Assembly (NCBI GenBank): GCA_965247735.1
Contig: CBDFHN010000002.1
Location: 2,232,001-2,296,000, forward strand
Direction of reading: 5' to 3'
From: JAOXRU01 sp965247735
GTDB lineage: Bacteria > Bacteroidota > Bacteroidia > Flavobacteriales > Flavobacteriaceae
DNA length: 64,000 nucleotides
Position numbers and translations under genes: made by a program. The notes under the pieces were generated by a model, which saw nothing but the letters and a program-made list of their open reading frames with translations, made no database searches and had not been told where the DNA came from. How positions within the stretch are numbered: position 1 is the first letter of the stretch; each line of letters begins with the position of its first letter. This document shows positions 34,282-44,207 of the stretch, one piece after another.

Positions 34282-35172
34282 ATGTTAGAGGATTTAATTA
34301 AAATTATTAGAAATGCCTATCATGGCTATTATAATTACTTAAGCCATGAAATTTCCCATCCAGATAGCACAAACTATTTTTATTGGTTAATAGGACTTTC
34401 TCTATTTTTTTGGGGTTTAGAATTACTTTTTCCTTGGCGAAAAAAACAAGCTGTGTTTAGAAAAGATTTTTGGCTTGATGCATTTTATATGTTTTTTAAT
34501 TTTTTCCTTTTTAACTTAATTCTTTTTGTTGCGTTCTCTAACACTACAGTTTATCTTTTTGATCAATTATTAGGATTAATTGGAAGCTCCAGCAAACAAT
34601 TACAACTTGTAAATTTAAATGCGCTTCCATTTTCCTTGGGACTACTCATCTTTTTTATCTGTTCTGATTTTGTACAATGGATTACCCATATATTATTGCA
34701 TAGAATTCCATGGCTTTGGAACTTCCACAAAGTACACCATTCGGTAAAACAAATGGGATTTGCTGCTCACTTACGCTACCACTGGATGGAAACCTTAGTT
34801 TATAGAACAATACTTTACCTTCCGTTATCTATAATTGGTGGTTTTGACATCAAAAACGTCTTTATAATACATATCATAGCATTAAGCATTGGTCATTTTA
34901 ACCATTCCAATTTTAGACTCAATTTAGGACCACTAAAATTTATTTTTAACAATCCACAAATGCATATTTGGCATCATGTAAAAGCACTTCCTGATGAACG
35001 TAAAAATGGCGTTAATTATGGAATAAGTCTTAGCATTTGGGATTATCTTTTTAAGACAAACTATATCCCAAGTAATGGAAGAGACATAGAACTTGGTTTT
35101 GAAGACGATGAGCAATTTCCTTCTAGTTTTATTGCTCAAGAATTATACCCAATTTTTAAAAAAAAATCATGA
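34282..35172 (+). CDS. Sterol desaturase/fatty acid hydroxylase-family membrane protein
   Basis: 296 aa with about four membrane helices. The eight-histidine di-iron motifs are seen: HILLHRIPWLWNFHKVHHS (H-x3-H and H-x2-HH), HFNHSNF and MHIWHHVK. Such enzymes hydroxylate or desaturate lipid chains or sterol-like molecules; the substrate here is unknown. The stop overlaps the next ATG (ATGA at 35169-35172). Confidence 0.9.
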   Translation: MLEDLIKIIRNAYHGYYNYLSHEISHPDSTNYFYWLIGLSLFFWGLELLFPWRKKQAVFRKDFWLDAFYMFFNFFLFNLILFVAFSNTTVYLFDQLLGLIGSSSKQLQLVNLNALPFSLGLLIFFICSDFVQWITHILLHRIPWLWNFHKVHHSVKQMGFAAHLRYHWMETLVYRTILYLPLSIIGGFDIKNVFIIHIIALSIGHFNHSNFRLNLGPLKFIFNNPQMHIWHHVKALPDERKNGVNYGISLSIWDYLFKTNYIPSNGRDIELGFEDDEQFPSSFIAQELYPIFKKKS

Positions 35173-36026
35173 TAAAAAAAGTTCTTTTACTTTTTCTCTG
35201 CGCTTTTTGCTTCTTTTCATGTAGTAGCACAAAAAAAACAATAGTTAAATCTCACAAACAACAAAATGATACTATTGTAACAGTTACAAAAGTTCCTATC
35301 GAAATCAAAAAAGAACCCAAAAAAGACGTTGTTCTAAAAGAAGAACCTCAAAACGTACCACAGCAAACAAAAATAGTAGCGGTCGGTTTTAATCATGACA
35401 GTTGGAATTCATTACTAGAAAAACATGTTTCAAATTCCGGAAACAGCAATTACAAGGGCTTTAAAAAAGATAGGGTCCAATTACAAAAATACCTTGATGC
35501 GCTTAGTAATAACTTGCCAACCGAAGAATGGAGTAAAACAGAAAAACTCGCCTATTGGATGAATGCCTATAACGCTTTTACCATAAAGCTAATTCTAGAC
35601 AATTATCCCATAAAAAGTATAAAAAACATAAAAAATCCTTGGAAAAAACGCTTTTTTAAACTTGGCAAAAAATGGTACAATCTTAACGATATAGAACACC
35701 AAATATTAAGAAAGATGGACGATCCCAGAATTCATTTTGGAATCAATTGCGCTTCTTTTTCTTGCCCTCCTTTAGCTAATAAAGCATTTACAGCAATTAA
35801 TGTAGATCAGCTTTTAGAGCAGCTTACTTCCGCCTTTATTAATGATAACAAAAGGAATGAAATTTCCAAAAACAGCATTAAAATTTCCAAAATATTTCAA
35901 TGGTTTGCCAAAGATTTTAAAAATAAAGGCTCATTGATTGCTTTTTTAAATAATTATGCTAATATTGAAATTGATAACAATGCAAAAAAACAATATAAAG
36001 TTTACGATTGGCGTTTAAATGAATAA
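35169..36026 (+). CDS. DUF547-domain lipoprotein
   Basis: 285 aa. A signal peptide with lipobox (AFCFFSCSS), a Lys/Val/Thr-rich linker to about residue 75, then DUF547: LAYWMNAYNAFTIKLILDNY, LNDIEHQILRKMDDPRIHFG and INCASFSCPPLANKAF. The conserved Cys and His arrangement resembles a thiol enzyme but the function of DUF547 is not known. It overlaps both neighbours, so it is in one operon with the desaturase and the glycosyltransferase. A paralogue lies at 40139. Confidence 0.88.
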   Translation: MIKKVLLLFLCAFCFFSCSSTKKTIVKSHKQQNDTIVTVTKVPIEIKKEPKKDVVLKEEPQNVPQQTKIVAVGFNHDSWNSLLEKHVSNSGNSNYKGFKKDRVQLQKYLDALSNNLPTEEWSKTEKLAYWMNAYNAFTIKLILDNYPIKSIKNIKNPWKKRFFKLGKKWYNLNDIEHQILRKMDDPRIHFGINCASFSCPPLANKAFTAINVDQLLEQLTSAFINDNKRNEISKNSIKISKIFQWFAKDFKNKGSLIAFLNNYANIEIDNNAKKQYKVYDWRLNE

Positions 36027-36714
36027 AATAGCAATCATAATTCCTATTATAAATGAGGCAACAGCTCTTGCCAAATTACTTCCATACCTTATTCAATACT
36101 CAAACAGAGCAATTGTTACTGAAATTATTATTGTAGATGGTGGCAGCACAGATACATCTAAAGAAATAGCATTACAGTTCAACGAAGTTACTTTTATCAG
36201 TTCAACAAAAGGCAGGGCAGTACAAATGAATGCTGGAGCCAACCTAGCAAAAGCTGATGTACTCTATTTTTTACATGCAGATAGTTTTCCTCCTAAAAAC
36301 TTTGACAGCTTTATTATTAATGAAATCAAAAAGGCAAACTTAGCTGGCTGTTTTAGAATGAAATTTGATAGTCCCCATTTTCTTCTTCAAGTTTCAGCTT
36401 GGTTTACTCGTTTTAATTATAAAATATGTAGAGGTGGTGACCAAAGCCTTTTTATCACCAAAAACCTTTACAAAAAGCTAAACGGTTTTAATGAAGATTT
36501 TGTAATTTATGAAGATTCAGAATTTATAGGCCGAATCTATAATCAAGGAAAATTTAAAGTTATTCCAAAATACGTCAAGACATCTGCTAGAAGGTATACC
36601 AAAAATGGCACATGGCGACTTCAATATCACTTTTTTATTATTCATCTAAAAAGAAGGTTGAGGCATTCCCCAAAAAGACTTAATGCCTATTACTGCAAGC
36701 ACATACATTCTTAA
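36019..36714 (+). CDS. GT2 glycosyltransferase (TIGR04283-like)
   Basis: 231 aa. N-terminal GT-A fold: IIPIINEATALAKLLPYL, IIIVDGGSTDTSKEIA, and the DxD-like LHADSFPP. RGGDQSLFITKNLYKKLNGF and VIYEDSEFIGRIYNQGKFKV, then TSARRYTKNG, fit the TIGR04283 group, which is named for arsenosugar biosynthesis, although many members are far from arsenic genes. No arsenic gene is visible here, so I would not transfer that role. It overlaps the DUF547 gene by 8 bases. Confidence 0.85.
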   Translation: MNKIAIIIPIINEATALAKLLPYLIQYSNRAIVTEIIIVDGGSTDTSKEIALQFNEVTFISSTKGRAVQMNAGANLAKADVLYFLHADSFPPKNFDSFIINEIKKANLAGCFRMKFDSPHFLLQVSAWFTRFNYKICRGGDQSLFITKNLYKKLNGFNEDFVIYEDSEFIGRIYNQGKFKVIPKYVKTSARRYTKNGTWRLQYHFFIIHLKRRLRHSPKRLNAYYCKHIHS

Positions 36715-36726
36715 CCATAGCCCTAG

Positions 36727-37998
36727 CTAAAAATACTGCCCTATTCCAAAAACAATTCCATGAGACGCATCTTTTGTTATTCCATATCCATAATCGACTC
36801 TAAACGTAGCATTAAAAATCTTTTTATGAGTTAATCTAAATCCTAAACCTGGATATACCTTTATATTTTCTTCTTCGCTAAAATCACTTAACGTACCACC
36901 TGCTTTACGCCAAGTACCAGCATCTATAAACACATTACTCTGTAATACTATATTTTTTTTATCTAGCAATGTGTGCCTATATTCTGTATTTAATAACACA
37001 ACTGCAGTTCCCCTATCTATGGCAATCCCTACACCTCTAATATTAACATTATTATCTACAGAAAAAGGAGCAAAAGGTGTTTCTTCATTGGATGAAAATC
37101 CTACTCTAACTCTATTTGCCCAGTTTCCTCGTTTACCTATTCTAGCATAATACAAAAAATCGTTTCTCCCGATGATAAAATCTGGAGTCGGCATATCTCT
37201 ATTGATTACATATTGAAAATTAAAAACACTTCTAAACCCCGAGACATACTGATAATCATATTTTAAATTGTTGTACTCATAAATACCTTTATACAAATAT
37301 TTATTTACATTCAATTCTGGAATAACTGCATTTTCTGGTGCTCCTGATATGTATTGGTAATCTTCTTTAAAAAAATTAAGCCCAATTTCAATTCTATTTT
37401 TAAAATTGATTTGGTACAGTCCCATCACTTCAATAGAAGCATTATTATATTTATAATCTGCTGAAAAATCATTAAAATAAACAGGTTCTTGAGTGGTTAA
37501 ATCTTGATAGCTAAGTGCCAAACCAAATTGATTATTAAACAAATATGGTGCTCTGAAATTAACAGCATAGGAATTAAAAATATCCTTCTGAAAAAAACCT
37601 CCTAAAATAATATTCTGTCCTAACAGATTAAACTCGTAGAGTCCTAGTCTATACGCAAATTCCTCATTATTGGTTCTATAAAAATTGGCACTTGGTATTA
37701 ATGTGAAATTTTCAACAATATCATAAAACACATTGTAACTATTGTCTTCAGCCAAAAACACCTGGTAACTTGCATGCGCTATAGAAGGTAATCTTTTTAA
37801 CACCTTAATATCTTCCTCTATTGCTAATGAGTCTAATAATGCTCCTGCCCTTATTTTGGCTATTTTTTTTATAAAAGAGGCTTTCGTTTTAGAATTTCCT
37901 TGCACTTTTAGATCTGCCACCCTTGCCTCTTGTGAAAACACGGTACAAAAAAACAATCCAAAAACGAAACAAAAAAAGAACTCTTTTCTATTTGCCAT
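36727..37998 (-). CDS. BamA/Omp85-like outer-membrane protein
   Basis: 423 aa. A signal peptide (to about 22), one POTRA-like domain (VADLKVQGNSKTKASFIKKI, up to about 100) and a C-terminal beta-barrel of the bacterial surface antigen type ending GIVFGIGQYF, with aromatic C-terminal residue. It is much shorter than BamA (which has five POTRA domains), so it is probably an accessory translocation or export barrel. The start overlaps the end of the glycosidase gene upstream by 11 bases. Confidence 0.8.
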   Translation of the reverse strand: MANRKEFFFCFVFGLFFCTVFSQEARVADLKVQGNSKTKASFIKKIAKIRAGALLDSLAIEEDIKVLKRLPSIAHASYQVFLAEDNSYNVFYDIVENFTLIPSANFYRTNNEEFAYRLGLYEFNLLGQNIILGGFFQKDIFNSYAVNFRAPYLFNNQFGLALSYQDLTTQEPVYFNDFSADYKYNNASIEVMGLYQINFKNRIEIGLNFFKEDYQYISGAPENAVIPELNVNKYLYKGIYEYNNLKYDYQYVSGFRSVFNFQYVINRDMPTPDFIIGRNDFLYYARIGKRGNWANRVRVGFSSNEETPFAPFSVDNNVNIRGVGIAIDRGTAVVLLNTEYRHTLLDKKNIVLQSNVFIDAGTWRKAGGTLSDFSEEENIKVYPGLGFRLTHKKIFNATFRVDYGYGITKDASHGIVFGIGQYF

Positions 37999-39022
37999 AT
38001 TGTGTCTTAATCAATTGTTCCACAGGTTTATTTTGAGGAGTAAATCTATTGTTATCTGCCCCACCCGAATTTTCATAATCTATAAACCATTTCCAAACAA
38101 AACCGCCAGCAAACCAATCTTCTTCCCAAAACTCTTCAAATAACGATTGCGTAGCATTTGTTTGCGCTTGCAGATTCACAGAATTCTCTATACGATTAGA
38201 ATCCCAAGGTTCTTTTCCTGTAAAATCTACACTTCTATACCCATATTCTGTAAAAAGCACAGGTTTATTATATGTCTCAGACTTTAATTTAATAGTTGAT
38301 TTGTGCTTGGTCCAGCCCAATCTACATTCAGCAACAGTTGGTGTTTTTGAGGTACTCAATGGAAAATAAGCATCAATCCCAATATAGTCCATTTGATCCC
38401 AAAAAGGTGTCTTCTCATATTCATTCCAATTGGCAGCATAGGTAAGTTTTCCTTTATATATATTCTTCACCTCATCAATTAGAACTGACCAATACTCTGG
38501 TCTATTTTTTACAAATAATTCCAGTTCAGTTCCAATACAAAACAACTCGGCATTAATATCTTGAGCCACTTGTGCATATTCTAAAATAAAACTCGAATAT
38601 GACGTTTCTAAAGACAACCAATCTTCTTCGTTGTCCATTACCATACTGCCCGTAAACACCCCATGTCTAATCCACAATTGAGGTTTTACCATTATTTTTA
38701 TCTCTTTTTTCTGTAATTCATCAGCATACTGCCGTATTCCTGCAGATGTTTCTCCAAACCATTGCTCTCCATTAAAATGAATTGTAGGGTCGTCTAAATC
38801 ACTTACAAATCCAAAAGGCATAACCGCTGCATAATTCGCATTTACATTTACAACTGGTGTTACATTTTGTGCTGAAACAGCATTTCTAGAAGCAACAAAG
38901 CTTACTCCATTAATCTTAGTTCCTACACTACTTTCTTCACCTTCCTCTATTGTTGAGGAAGAACAACCAACCTTAAGCCCAATACATAAATTTATAACGA
39001 TAAACATCCCTATATACTTCAT
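37988..39022 (-). CDS. GH113-like glycoside hydrolase lipoprotein
   Basis: 344 aa from the ATG at 39022 (MKYIGMF), which gives a signal peptide with lipobox LKVGC; the longer frame from 39082 hides it. A TIM-barrel hydrolase pattern follows: INGVSFVASRNAV, MVKPQLWIRHGVF, acid/base candidate Glu in FCIGTELELF, DYIGIDAYFPLS, and nucleophile candidate Glu in PVLFTEYGYRS. This matches GH113 (beta-mannanase-type). Surface-anchored; the substrate could be a mannan-like glycan. It is coupled with the barrel protein gene downstream. Confidence 0.8.
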   Translation of the reverse strand: MKYIGMFIVINLCIGLKVGCSSSTIEEGEESSVGTKINGVSFVASRNAVSAQNVTPVVNVNANYAAVMPFGFVSDLDDPTIHFNGEQWFGETSAGIRQYADELQKKEIKIMVKPQLWIRHGVFTGSMVMDNEEDWLSLETSYSSFILEYAQVAQDINAELFCIGTELELFVKNRPEYWSVLIDEVKNIYKGKLTYAANWNEYEKTPFWDQMDYIGIDAYFPLSTSKTPTVAECRLGWTKHKSTIKLKSETYNKPVLFTEYGYRSVDFTGKEPWDSNRIENSVNLQAQTNATQSLFEEFWEEDWFAGGFVWKWFIDYENSGGADNNRFTPQNKPVEQLIKTQYGK

Positions 39023-39119
39023 AAAATACAATCTTTTAGATATTACTCTTTTAATTGATTTTAAAAGTACAAAAGTTCGCATAATCTATTAGGTTTTAGT
39101 TGAAATTATCTGCTTTCTT

Positions 39120-40019
39120 TTACTTTGTCAATAAATAACGTAAGCCCAAATTAAATGTTTGCCCTAAACCAGCATCTTTAGCCCTAAAGAATTTAGCAGA
39201 AGACAGTTCTAAGTTTAACGCAGATGTTAGTTGGTATTTTACACCTAGACCAACTAATGAATAATTTTGAGAAAAATCGTTTCCTAAGTCTATCAACTGA
39301 TAATGTTGTGCATTTGCATATACCGTAAATTTATTGGTTGGAAAATAACTAAAAAACACACTTACAGGTACTCCAAGACTATTATTTGCAAAACGCTCTC
39401 CTCTATTCTCATCAACACTAGCATCTTCACCTTTCTCACCAAAGTTATAAGCAAAATCTACTTCTCCAAAAAATTGAAATTTATTATTCCCAAAAGTTCT
39501 GTCGTAGAAAAATTTCGTTTCCCAAACATAACTTCTTTTGTCCAAATACGATTGTGGCTGATCGTCAAAAACAGGAATATGAAACGAACTTTGGATAGAA
39601 AAATTAGAAATACTCCTGAAAGGCTGAACTTTAATACTTGGTGCTATGCTTGCAATACCACTTCTAGAATCAGACTTATTATTTCCAAAAGAAAACACAC
39701 TTGTAGCGCTTTTATCAAAGGTATTTGACTTTAAACTTACTATTAACCCAACATTTACTCTAGAATTTTCTGAAACCCCTGTATACGTTTCTATTGTTGT
39801 AGTGAAATAGTTTTCTCGATTACCAGATATCGTATTTCCTCCCTCATCTCTTTTTGTCTGCGTATACAGGTTATTAAAGAGTTTAAAATCCCAATCTCCT
39901 TTTTTTAATAATTTAGAAGGCGTGTATTCTAAAATATTACTGCTATTTGATTCATTGTCCTGGGCCAGTCCAGAAAAACTTAAGCCTATAATAAACAAAG
40001 ATGCAACTACTTTTTTCAT
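39120..40019 (-). CDS. Outer-membrane beta-barrel protein of unknown function
   Basis: 299 aa. A signal peptide (MKKVVASLFIIGLSFSGLAQ) and then amphipathic strands throughout, e.g. NVGLIVSLKS, NFSIQSSFHIPVF, SLVGLGVKYQL, ending LGLRYLLTK. Probable barrel porin-like protein. It starts the - strand group with the glycosidase and the Omp85-like protein. Ligand unknown. Confidence 0.72.
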   Translation of the reverse strand: MKKVVASLFIIGLSFSGLAQDNESNSSNILEYTPSKLLKKGDWDFKLFNNLYTQTKRDEGGNTISGNRENYFTTTIETYTGVSENSRVNVGLIVSLKSNTFDKSATSVFSFGNNKSDSRSGIASIAPSIKVQPFRSISNFSIQSSFHIPVFDDQPQSYLDKRSYVWETKFFYDRTFGNNKFQFFGEVDFAYNFGEKGEDASVDENRGERFANNSLGVPVSVFFSYFPTNKFTVYANAQHYQLIDLGNDFSQNYSLVGLGVKYQLTSALNLELSSAKFFRAKDAGLGQTFNLGLRYLLTK

Positions 40020-40138
40020 ATTATTCTTTTTTATAGAATCTTACTTGCCACATACCTTTAGGGCATAGCAAAACCGTCCATACATGGACTATGTTATTTT
40101 TTATTAATATATTTAGGGAAAGGAAGTCTTTTATAAAA

Positions 40139-40855
40139 CTATTTTTTATTCAATTTCCAGTTGTATGGAAAATAGCTAAGCTTATAATCTTTAGTTAACT
40201 TTTCTTTTCGGTATAAGTTGATAAAATCAATCTCTGTAGTTCCGTTCATGGTAAAATCTTCTTTATACCATTTTAATATTTCTGATCCAGAAACACGTTT
40301 TTTATCGGTATTTACCTTAATAAAGTTACCATTTATTGCAATTACTGTCTGTTCTTGCAATTGATGTTCTAGTTTTGCAGGCAAATAGGCCTCATTTATT
40401 AATGGCGGGCAACCAATAGCTCCACAAACCAGCACAAAATGGAATCTTGGGTCTTTAAAAACAGCTCTAAGCATCTTATGTTCAATATCATTTAATGTTA
40501 TTGATTTTCCTCCCAATTGGTATTTAACTTTATCAAAAAAACCAGCTTTATCTAATGGTGATTTTATTGGATAATTAGCAATTACTCCTTTTATTACTGC
40601 TAAATTATACGCATTGATCCAAAAAGCTTGGTAACTTTTCTTATCAGACTTATCTATTTTTATGGTGGAAGCCATTTTTAACAAATTATCTAAACCCGAT
40701 GGGCTTTTTGAAATTGACTTATAATCAACTTTTCCATTAGATACATATGTTTTCAGAAACACATTGGCTTCATCAAAAAACAATTTCTCTTCTTGCGCAT
40801 TGATTTCAGAAAAACCAATAAACAATAACACCATTAATAATGACAATTTTTTCAT
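40139..40855 (-). CDS. DUF547-domain secreted protein
   Basis: 238 aa from the ATG at 40855, which yields a clean signal peptide (MKKLSLLMVLLFIGFSEINA). DUF547 follows: AFWINAYNLAVIKGVIANY, LNDIEHKMLRAVFKDPRFHF and VLVCGAIGCPPLINEAY. It is a paralogue of the lipoprotein at 35169, but without a lipobox, so probably periplasmic. Function unknown. Confidence 0.85.
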   Translation of the reverse strand: MKKLSLLMVLLFIGFSEINAQEEKLFFDEANVFLKTYVSNGKVDYKSISKSPSGLDNLLKMASTIKIDKSDKKSYQAFWINAYNLAVIKGVIANYPIKSPLDKAGFFDKVKYQLGGKSITLNDIEHKMLRAVFKDPRFHFVLVCGAIGCPPLINEAYLPAKLEHQLQEQTVIAINGNFIKVNTDKKRVSGSEILKWYKEDFTMNGTTEIDFINLYRKEKLTKDYKLSYFPYNWKLNKK

Positions 40856-41262
40856 TCTGTACTTTTTATTACATTTCACTAGTATCAGTCGACACAAAAT
40901 AAGTAACCTAACATAATTATCGAAATGTTTTCTATATATTGTTTATTTTAATTTAAAAGAAATAAAACAACAATAGTATCTTACCTAGATAAGGTCTTTA
41001 ACTCCCACAAAACTAATGGGGTGCACAATAAATTTACGCAAAATATAATAAAACTAGCTTCTTTTGATTAACTTAATCTTTTATTGGTATCAATTAAGGA
41101 ATTAACAAATCTCTCTCTATCATTTCTTTTTTAGGACAAATGCTATTTCAAATTCGCCAATTTTAACATAAAACAACCAGCATATTTAAAATTATTATAA
41201 ATAAGATCTTACCATTAAGTTTATATCTTGCCATTCGACTAATCAGTACATTTTCTTAACAT
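40856..41262. other. Divergent intergenic region
   Basis: 407 bases between the DUF547 gene (minus) and the flavoprotein operon (plus). It must hold both promoters. TATCTTGC at 41226-41233 is a near match to the -7 box for the operon, 30 bases before its ATG. No RNA gene, repeat or further frame was found. Confidence 0.4.
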
Positions 41263-42606
41263 ATGGAACACATCGTTATTATTGGAAACGGAATTTCAGG
41301 AGTTACAGCTGCAAGGCATATTAGAAAAAACTCTGATAAAAAAATCACAATTATTTCTTCCGAAACTGAGTATTTTTTTTCAAGAACTGCACTTATGTAT
41401 GTATACATGGGGCATATGAAGTTTAAACACACTCAACCTTATGAAAACTGGTTTTGGAAAAAAAACAGGATCAATCTTGTAAAAGGCTTTGTTAATAAAG
41501 TAGACCATGAGAATAAGACATTAGTACTAGAAAACACGTCTATAACTTATGACAAATTAATAATTGCAACTGGATCTACGCCCAACAAATTTGGCTGGCC
41601 AGGTCAAGATTTAAAAGGAGTTCAAGGGCTGTACTCTAAACAAGATTTAGATTCGTTAGAAGCAAATGCACCAGACAATAAACAGTGTCCTAGAGCCGTA
41701 ATTGTTGGAGGCGGGTTAATAGGTATTGAAATGGCTGAAATGCTTCGTTCAAGAAAAATACCTGTTACTTTTCTAGTAAGAGAAGATAGCTTTTGGAATG
41801 GAGTATTACCAAAAGGGGAATCAAACCTTCTGAATGAACATATTTTAGATCACCATATAGACTTAAGGTTAAGCACAAATTTGGTAGAAATAATTTCTGA
41901 TGAAAACGGACGTGTAAAAGAAGTAACAACAGATAAAGGAGATACTATAATCTGTAATGTTGTTGGTTTAACCCCTGGCGTTTCTCCTAGCATAAAATTC
42001 TTAAAAGAATCTGGAATTGAACTAGGAAGAGGTGTTAAAGTAAATAATTTTCTAGAAACAAACATAAAAGACATTTATGCTATTGGTGATTGTGCGGAAC
42101 AACATGAAGCTATTGGCCTACGAAGACCAATTGAAGCCGTTTGGTATACTGGTAGGATGATGGGAGAGACCATTGCACAAACAATTTGCGACAACAAAAC
42201 AGCATATAAGCCTGGCCACTGGTTTAACTCAGCAAAATTTTTGGATATAGAATACCAGACCTATGGTTGGGTGTTTAGCGAACGAGGCAAAAAAGAACAC
42301 GAAAAACATTTCCATTGGAGACATGCTAAAGAAAAAATATGCATCACTATAGCTTTTCATAATGATACTAAAGAATTTCTAGGCATAAATACTTTTGGCA
42401 TACGGATGCGTCATCAGATATTTGACCGTTGGTTAACTCAGAAAAAAGATGTCAATTTTGTTTTAGAACACTTAAAAGATGCCAATTTTGATCCTGAATT
42501 TTATAAACAATATGAGTCTGAAATTATTACAAAATACAATTCAGAATTTGGCACAACAATTACTCCCAAAAAGAAAAGTTGGAAACGAATCTTTAGTAAT
42601 GCTTAA
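41263..42606 (+). CDS. NAD(P)/FAD-dependent oxidoreductase
   Basis: 447 aa. Two dinucleotide folds: IIGNGISGVTAARHI (FAD) and IVGGGLIGIEMAEML (NAD(P)H), with LIIATGSTPNKFG and DIYAIGDCAEQHE. These are the marks of the nitrite/rubredoxin reductase-like family. The C-terminal ~130 residues (from WFNSAKF) are an extra domain with HFHWRHAKEKI that I do not recognise. It is followed 12 bases later by the membrane iron-sulphur gene, so the pair may pass electrons from NAD(P)H to a membrane redox centre. Confidence 0.9.
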   Translation: MEHIVIIGNGISGVTAARHIRKNSDKKITIISSETEYFFSRTALMYVYMGHMKFKHTQPYENWFWKKNRINLVKGFVNKVDHENKTLVLENTSITYDKLIIATGSTPNKFGWPGQDLKGVQGLYSKQDLDSLEANAPDNKQCPRAVIVGGGLIGIEMAEMLRSRKIPVTFLVREDSFWNGVLPKGESNLLNEHILDHHIDLRLSTNLVEIISDENGRVKEVTTDKGDTIICNVVGLTPGVSPSIKFLKESGIELGRGVKVNNFLETNIKDIYAIGDCAEQHEAIGLRRPIEAVWYTGRMMGETIAQTICDNKTAYKPGHWFNSAKFLDIEYQTYGWVFSERGKKEHEKHFHWRHAKEKICITIAFHNDTKEFLGINTFGIRMRHQIFDRWLTQKKDVNFVLEHLKDANFDPEFYKQYESEIITKYNSEFGTTITPKKKSWKRIFSNA

Positions 42607-42618
42607 CCCATCAAGAAA

Positions 42619-44205
42619 ATGAAAATTATAAAAAATATAGGATTAGTAATCTTTTTAGTAGGCTTAGGTATTTTCACTGCATTACCTTTAATTGGAGAAT
42701 TTAATCTTTCACAAAACGCATTAGATCAATTTATTACAGACAATAATATTAAGAGTGAACTTTTTTCAGATGGTATTAAAAAAAATGTAGTCGAAAAAGA
42801 GTTTAAAGGCATTTATACCTTATCAAGTAGTGTGGCAACAGCGTTAGAAGAAGCAAATACTCAACACCGAAAAAACAAAGAATACAAAAAAGTAATTTAT
42901 ACCAAACCTCATGATATGGCTGCCTCCATAGGTAAAAAAGCAGGTACAGGCTTTATAGTGGCAAACAAAGGTCTAATGTGGTTTTTGACTTTTGGTTTAG
43001 GTATTATTGGAGCGCTTTTATTTATTATCCCAAATGTAGTTCTACTAGGCAAAAAAGGTATTAAAAATGATGGAATTTACTTAGAGGGTTCTACAAATAA
43101 AGGTTTCGTTGCGTGGTTGGTATTTATCTTTTTAGTTTCGTTTTACCTTATTCTTTATTTCCGTCCAGAATATGCAGTGAACTGGACTTTTTTAGCAGAT
43201 CCTATCAGTAAAGGCCTTAATGGCAATCCCGCGGGGCAATGGTTTGTATACGGATTAATGTACTGCATAGTCATGACTGTAATGGCTATACGCATGTATA
43301 TAAAGTACCGCCATAATATGTATCAAATTGTCCGAACCACTTCAGTATTATTTTTTCAAATTGTTTTCGCTTTTTTGATTCCTGAAATTATGGTACGCTT
43401 ACAATTATCTTATAAAAAAGGATATGATTTTAAAAATGCTTTTCCTTTGGATTATGATTTCTTTTTTAGTTGGAATTTAAAGGAGCTTATAGCAAGTGGT
43501 GGCTTAGGCATGTTCATTTTAGTATGGGGTATTGTTTTAACCTTAATTATTGTACCTGTAATGGTTTATTTCTTTGGAAAAAGATGGTACTGTTCATGGG
43601 TCTGCGGATGTGGCGGATTGGCTGAAACTTTAGGTGATCCATATCGTCAACATTCAAGTAAATCACTTTTTTCTTGGAAAGTTGAGCGATGGCTGATTCA
43701 CGGTGTGTTATTATTTGCCTTAGTAATGACAGGCATGACTTTATATGGGTTTTTCGCAGAGACAGGTACGGTATTAGGCATGAAAGTGCAAAGTGTAATG
43801 AATACGTATAGTTTTTTAATAGGGGCAGTGTTCGCAGGAGTTATCGGAACAGGATTTTATCCAATATTCGGAAACAGAGTTTGGTGTAGATTTGGATGCC
43901 CATTAGCAGCTTACTTAGGATTTGTTCAGCGTTTTAAATCTCGTTTTAGAATAACTACTAATGGAGGACAATGTATTTCTTGCGGAAACTGTTCTACCTA
44001 TTGCGAACAAGGAATAGATGTACGTGCTTATGCTCAAAAAGGAGAAAACATCATTAGATCTAGCTGCGTTGGGTGTGGAATATGCTCAGCCGTTTGTCCA
44101 AGAGGAGTACTTAAACTAGAAAATGGTCCTGAAGAAGGAAGAATTAATCCTACTGAGATTCTACTCGGGAATGATGTGGATTTAATGGATTTGTTAAATA
44201 AATAG
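42619..44205 (+). CDS. Polytopic 4Fe-4S membrane protein (NapH/NosR-like)
   Basis: 528 aa. About six membrane helices. FGKRWYCSWVCGCGGLAET near residue 320 is the cytoplasmic/periplasmic Cys motif of NapH/NosR/RdxA-like proteins. The C-terminus has two ferredoxin motifs, CISCGNCSTYCEQ and CVGCGICSAVCPRG. A long periplasmic segment lies between the first and second helices (about 25-110). It probably conducts electrons across or along the membrane, taking them from the flavoprotein encoded upstream. The electron acceptor is unknown. Confidence 0.88.
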   Translation: MKIIKNIGLVIFLVGLGIFTALPLIGEFNLSQNALDQFITDNNIKSELFSDGIKKNVVEKEFKGIYTLSSSVATALEEANTQHRKNKEYKKVIYTKPHDMAASIGKKAGTGFIVANKGLMWFLTFGLGIIGALLFIIPNVVLLGKKGIKNDGIYLEGSTNKGFVAWLVFIFLVSFYLILYFRPEYAVNWTFLADPISKGLNGNPAGQWFVYGLMYCIVMTVMAIRMYIKYRHNMYQIVRTTSVLFFQIVFAFLIPEIMVRLQLSYKKGYDFKNAFPLDYDFFFSWNLKELIASGGLGMFILVWGIVLTLIIVPVMVYFFGKRWYCSWVCGCGGLAETLGDPYRQHSSKSLFSWKVERWLIHGVLLFALVMTGMTLYGFFAETGTVLGMKVQSVMNTYSFLIGAVFAGVIGTGFYPIFGNRVWCRFGCPLAAYLGFVQRFKSRFRITTNGGQCISCGNCSTYCEQGIDVRAYAQKGENIIRSSCVGCGICSAVCPRGVLKLENGPEEGRINPTEILLGNDVDLMDLLNK

Positions 44206-44207
44206 TT

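Noticed and set aside
36019..36714. Arsenosugar biosynthesis function for the TIGR04283-like glycosyltransferase
   Set aside because: No arsenic methyltransferase, radical SAM or ars gene is present in the window; the family name alone does not support the role.
41017..41029. Short CCCAC/GTGGG-like pairing near the divergent region as a terminator
   Set aside because: The stem is only a few base pairs with no T-run, and it lies in a promoter region between divergent genes.
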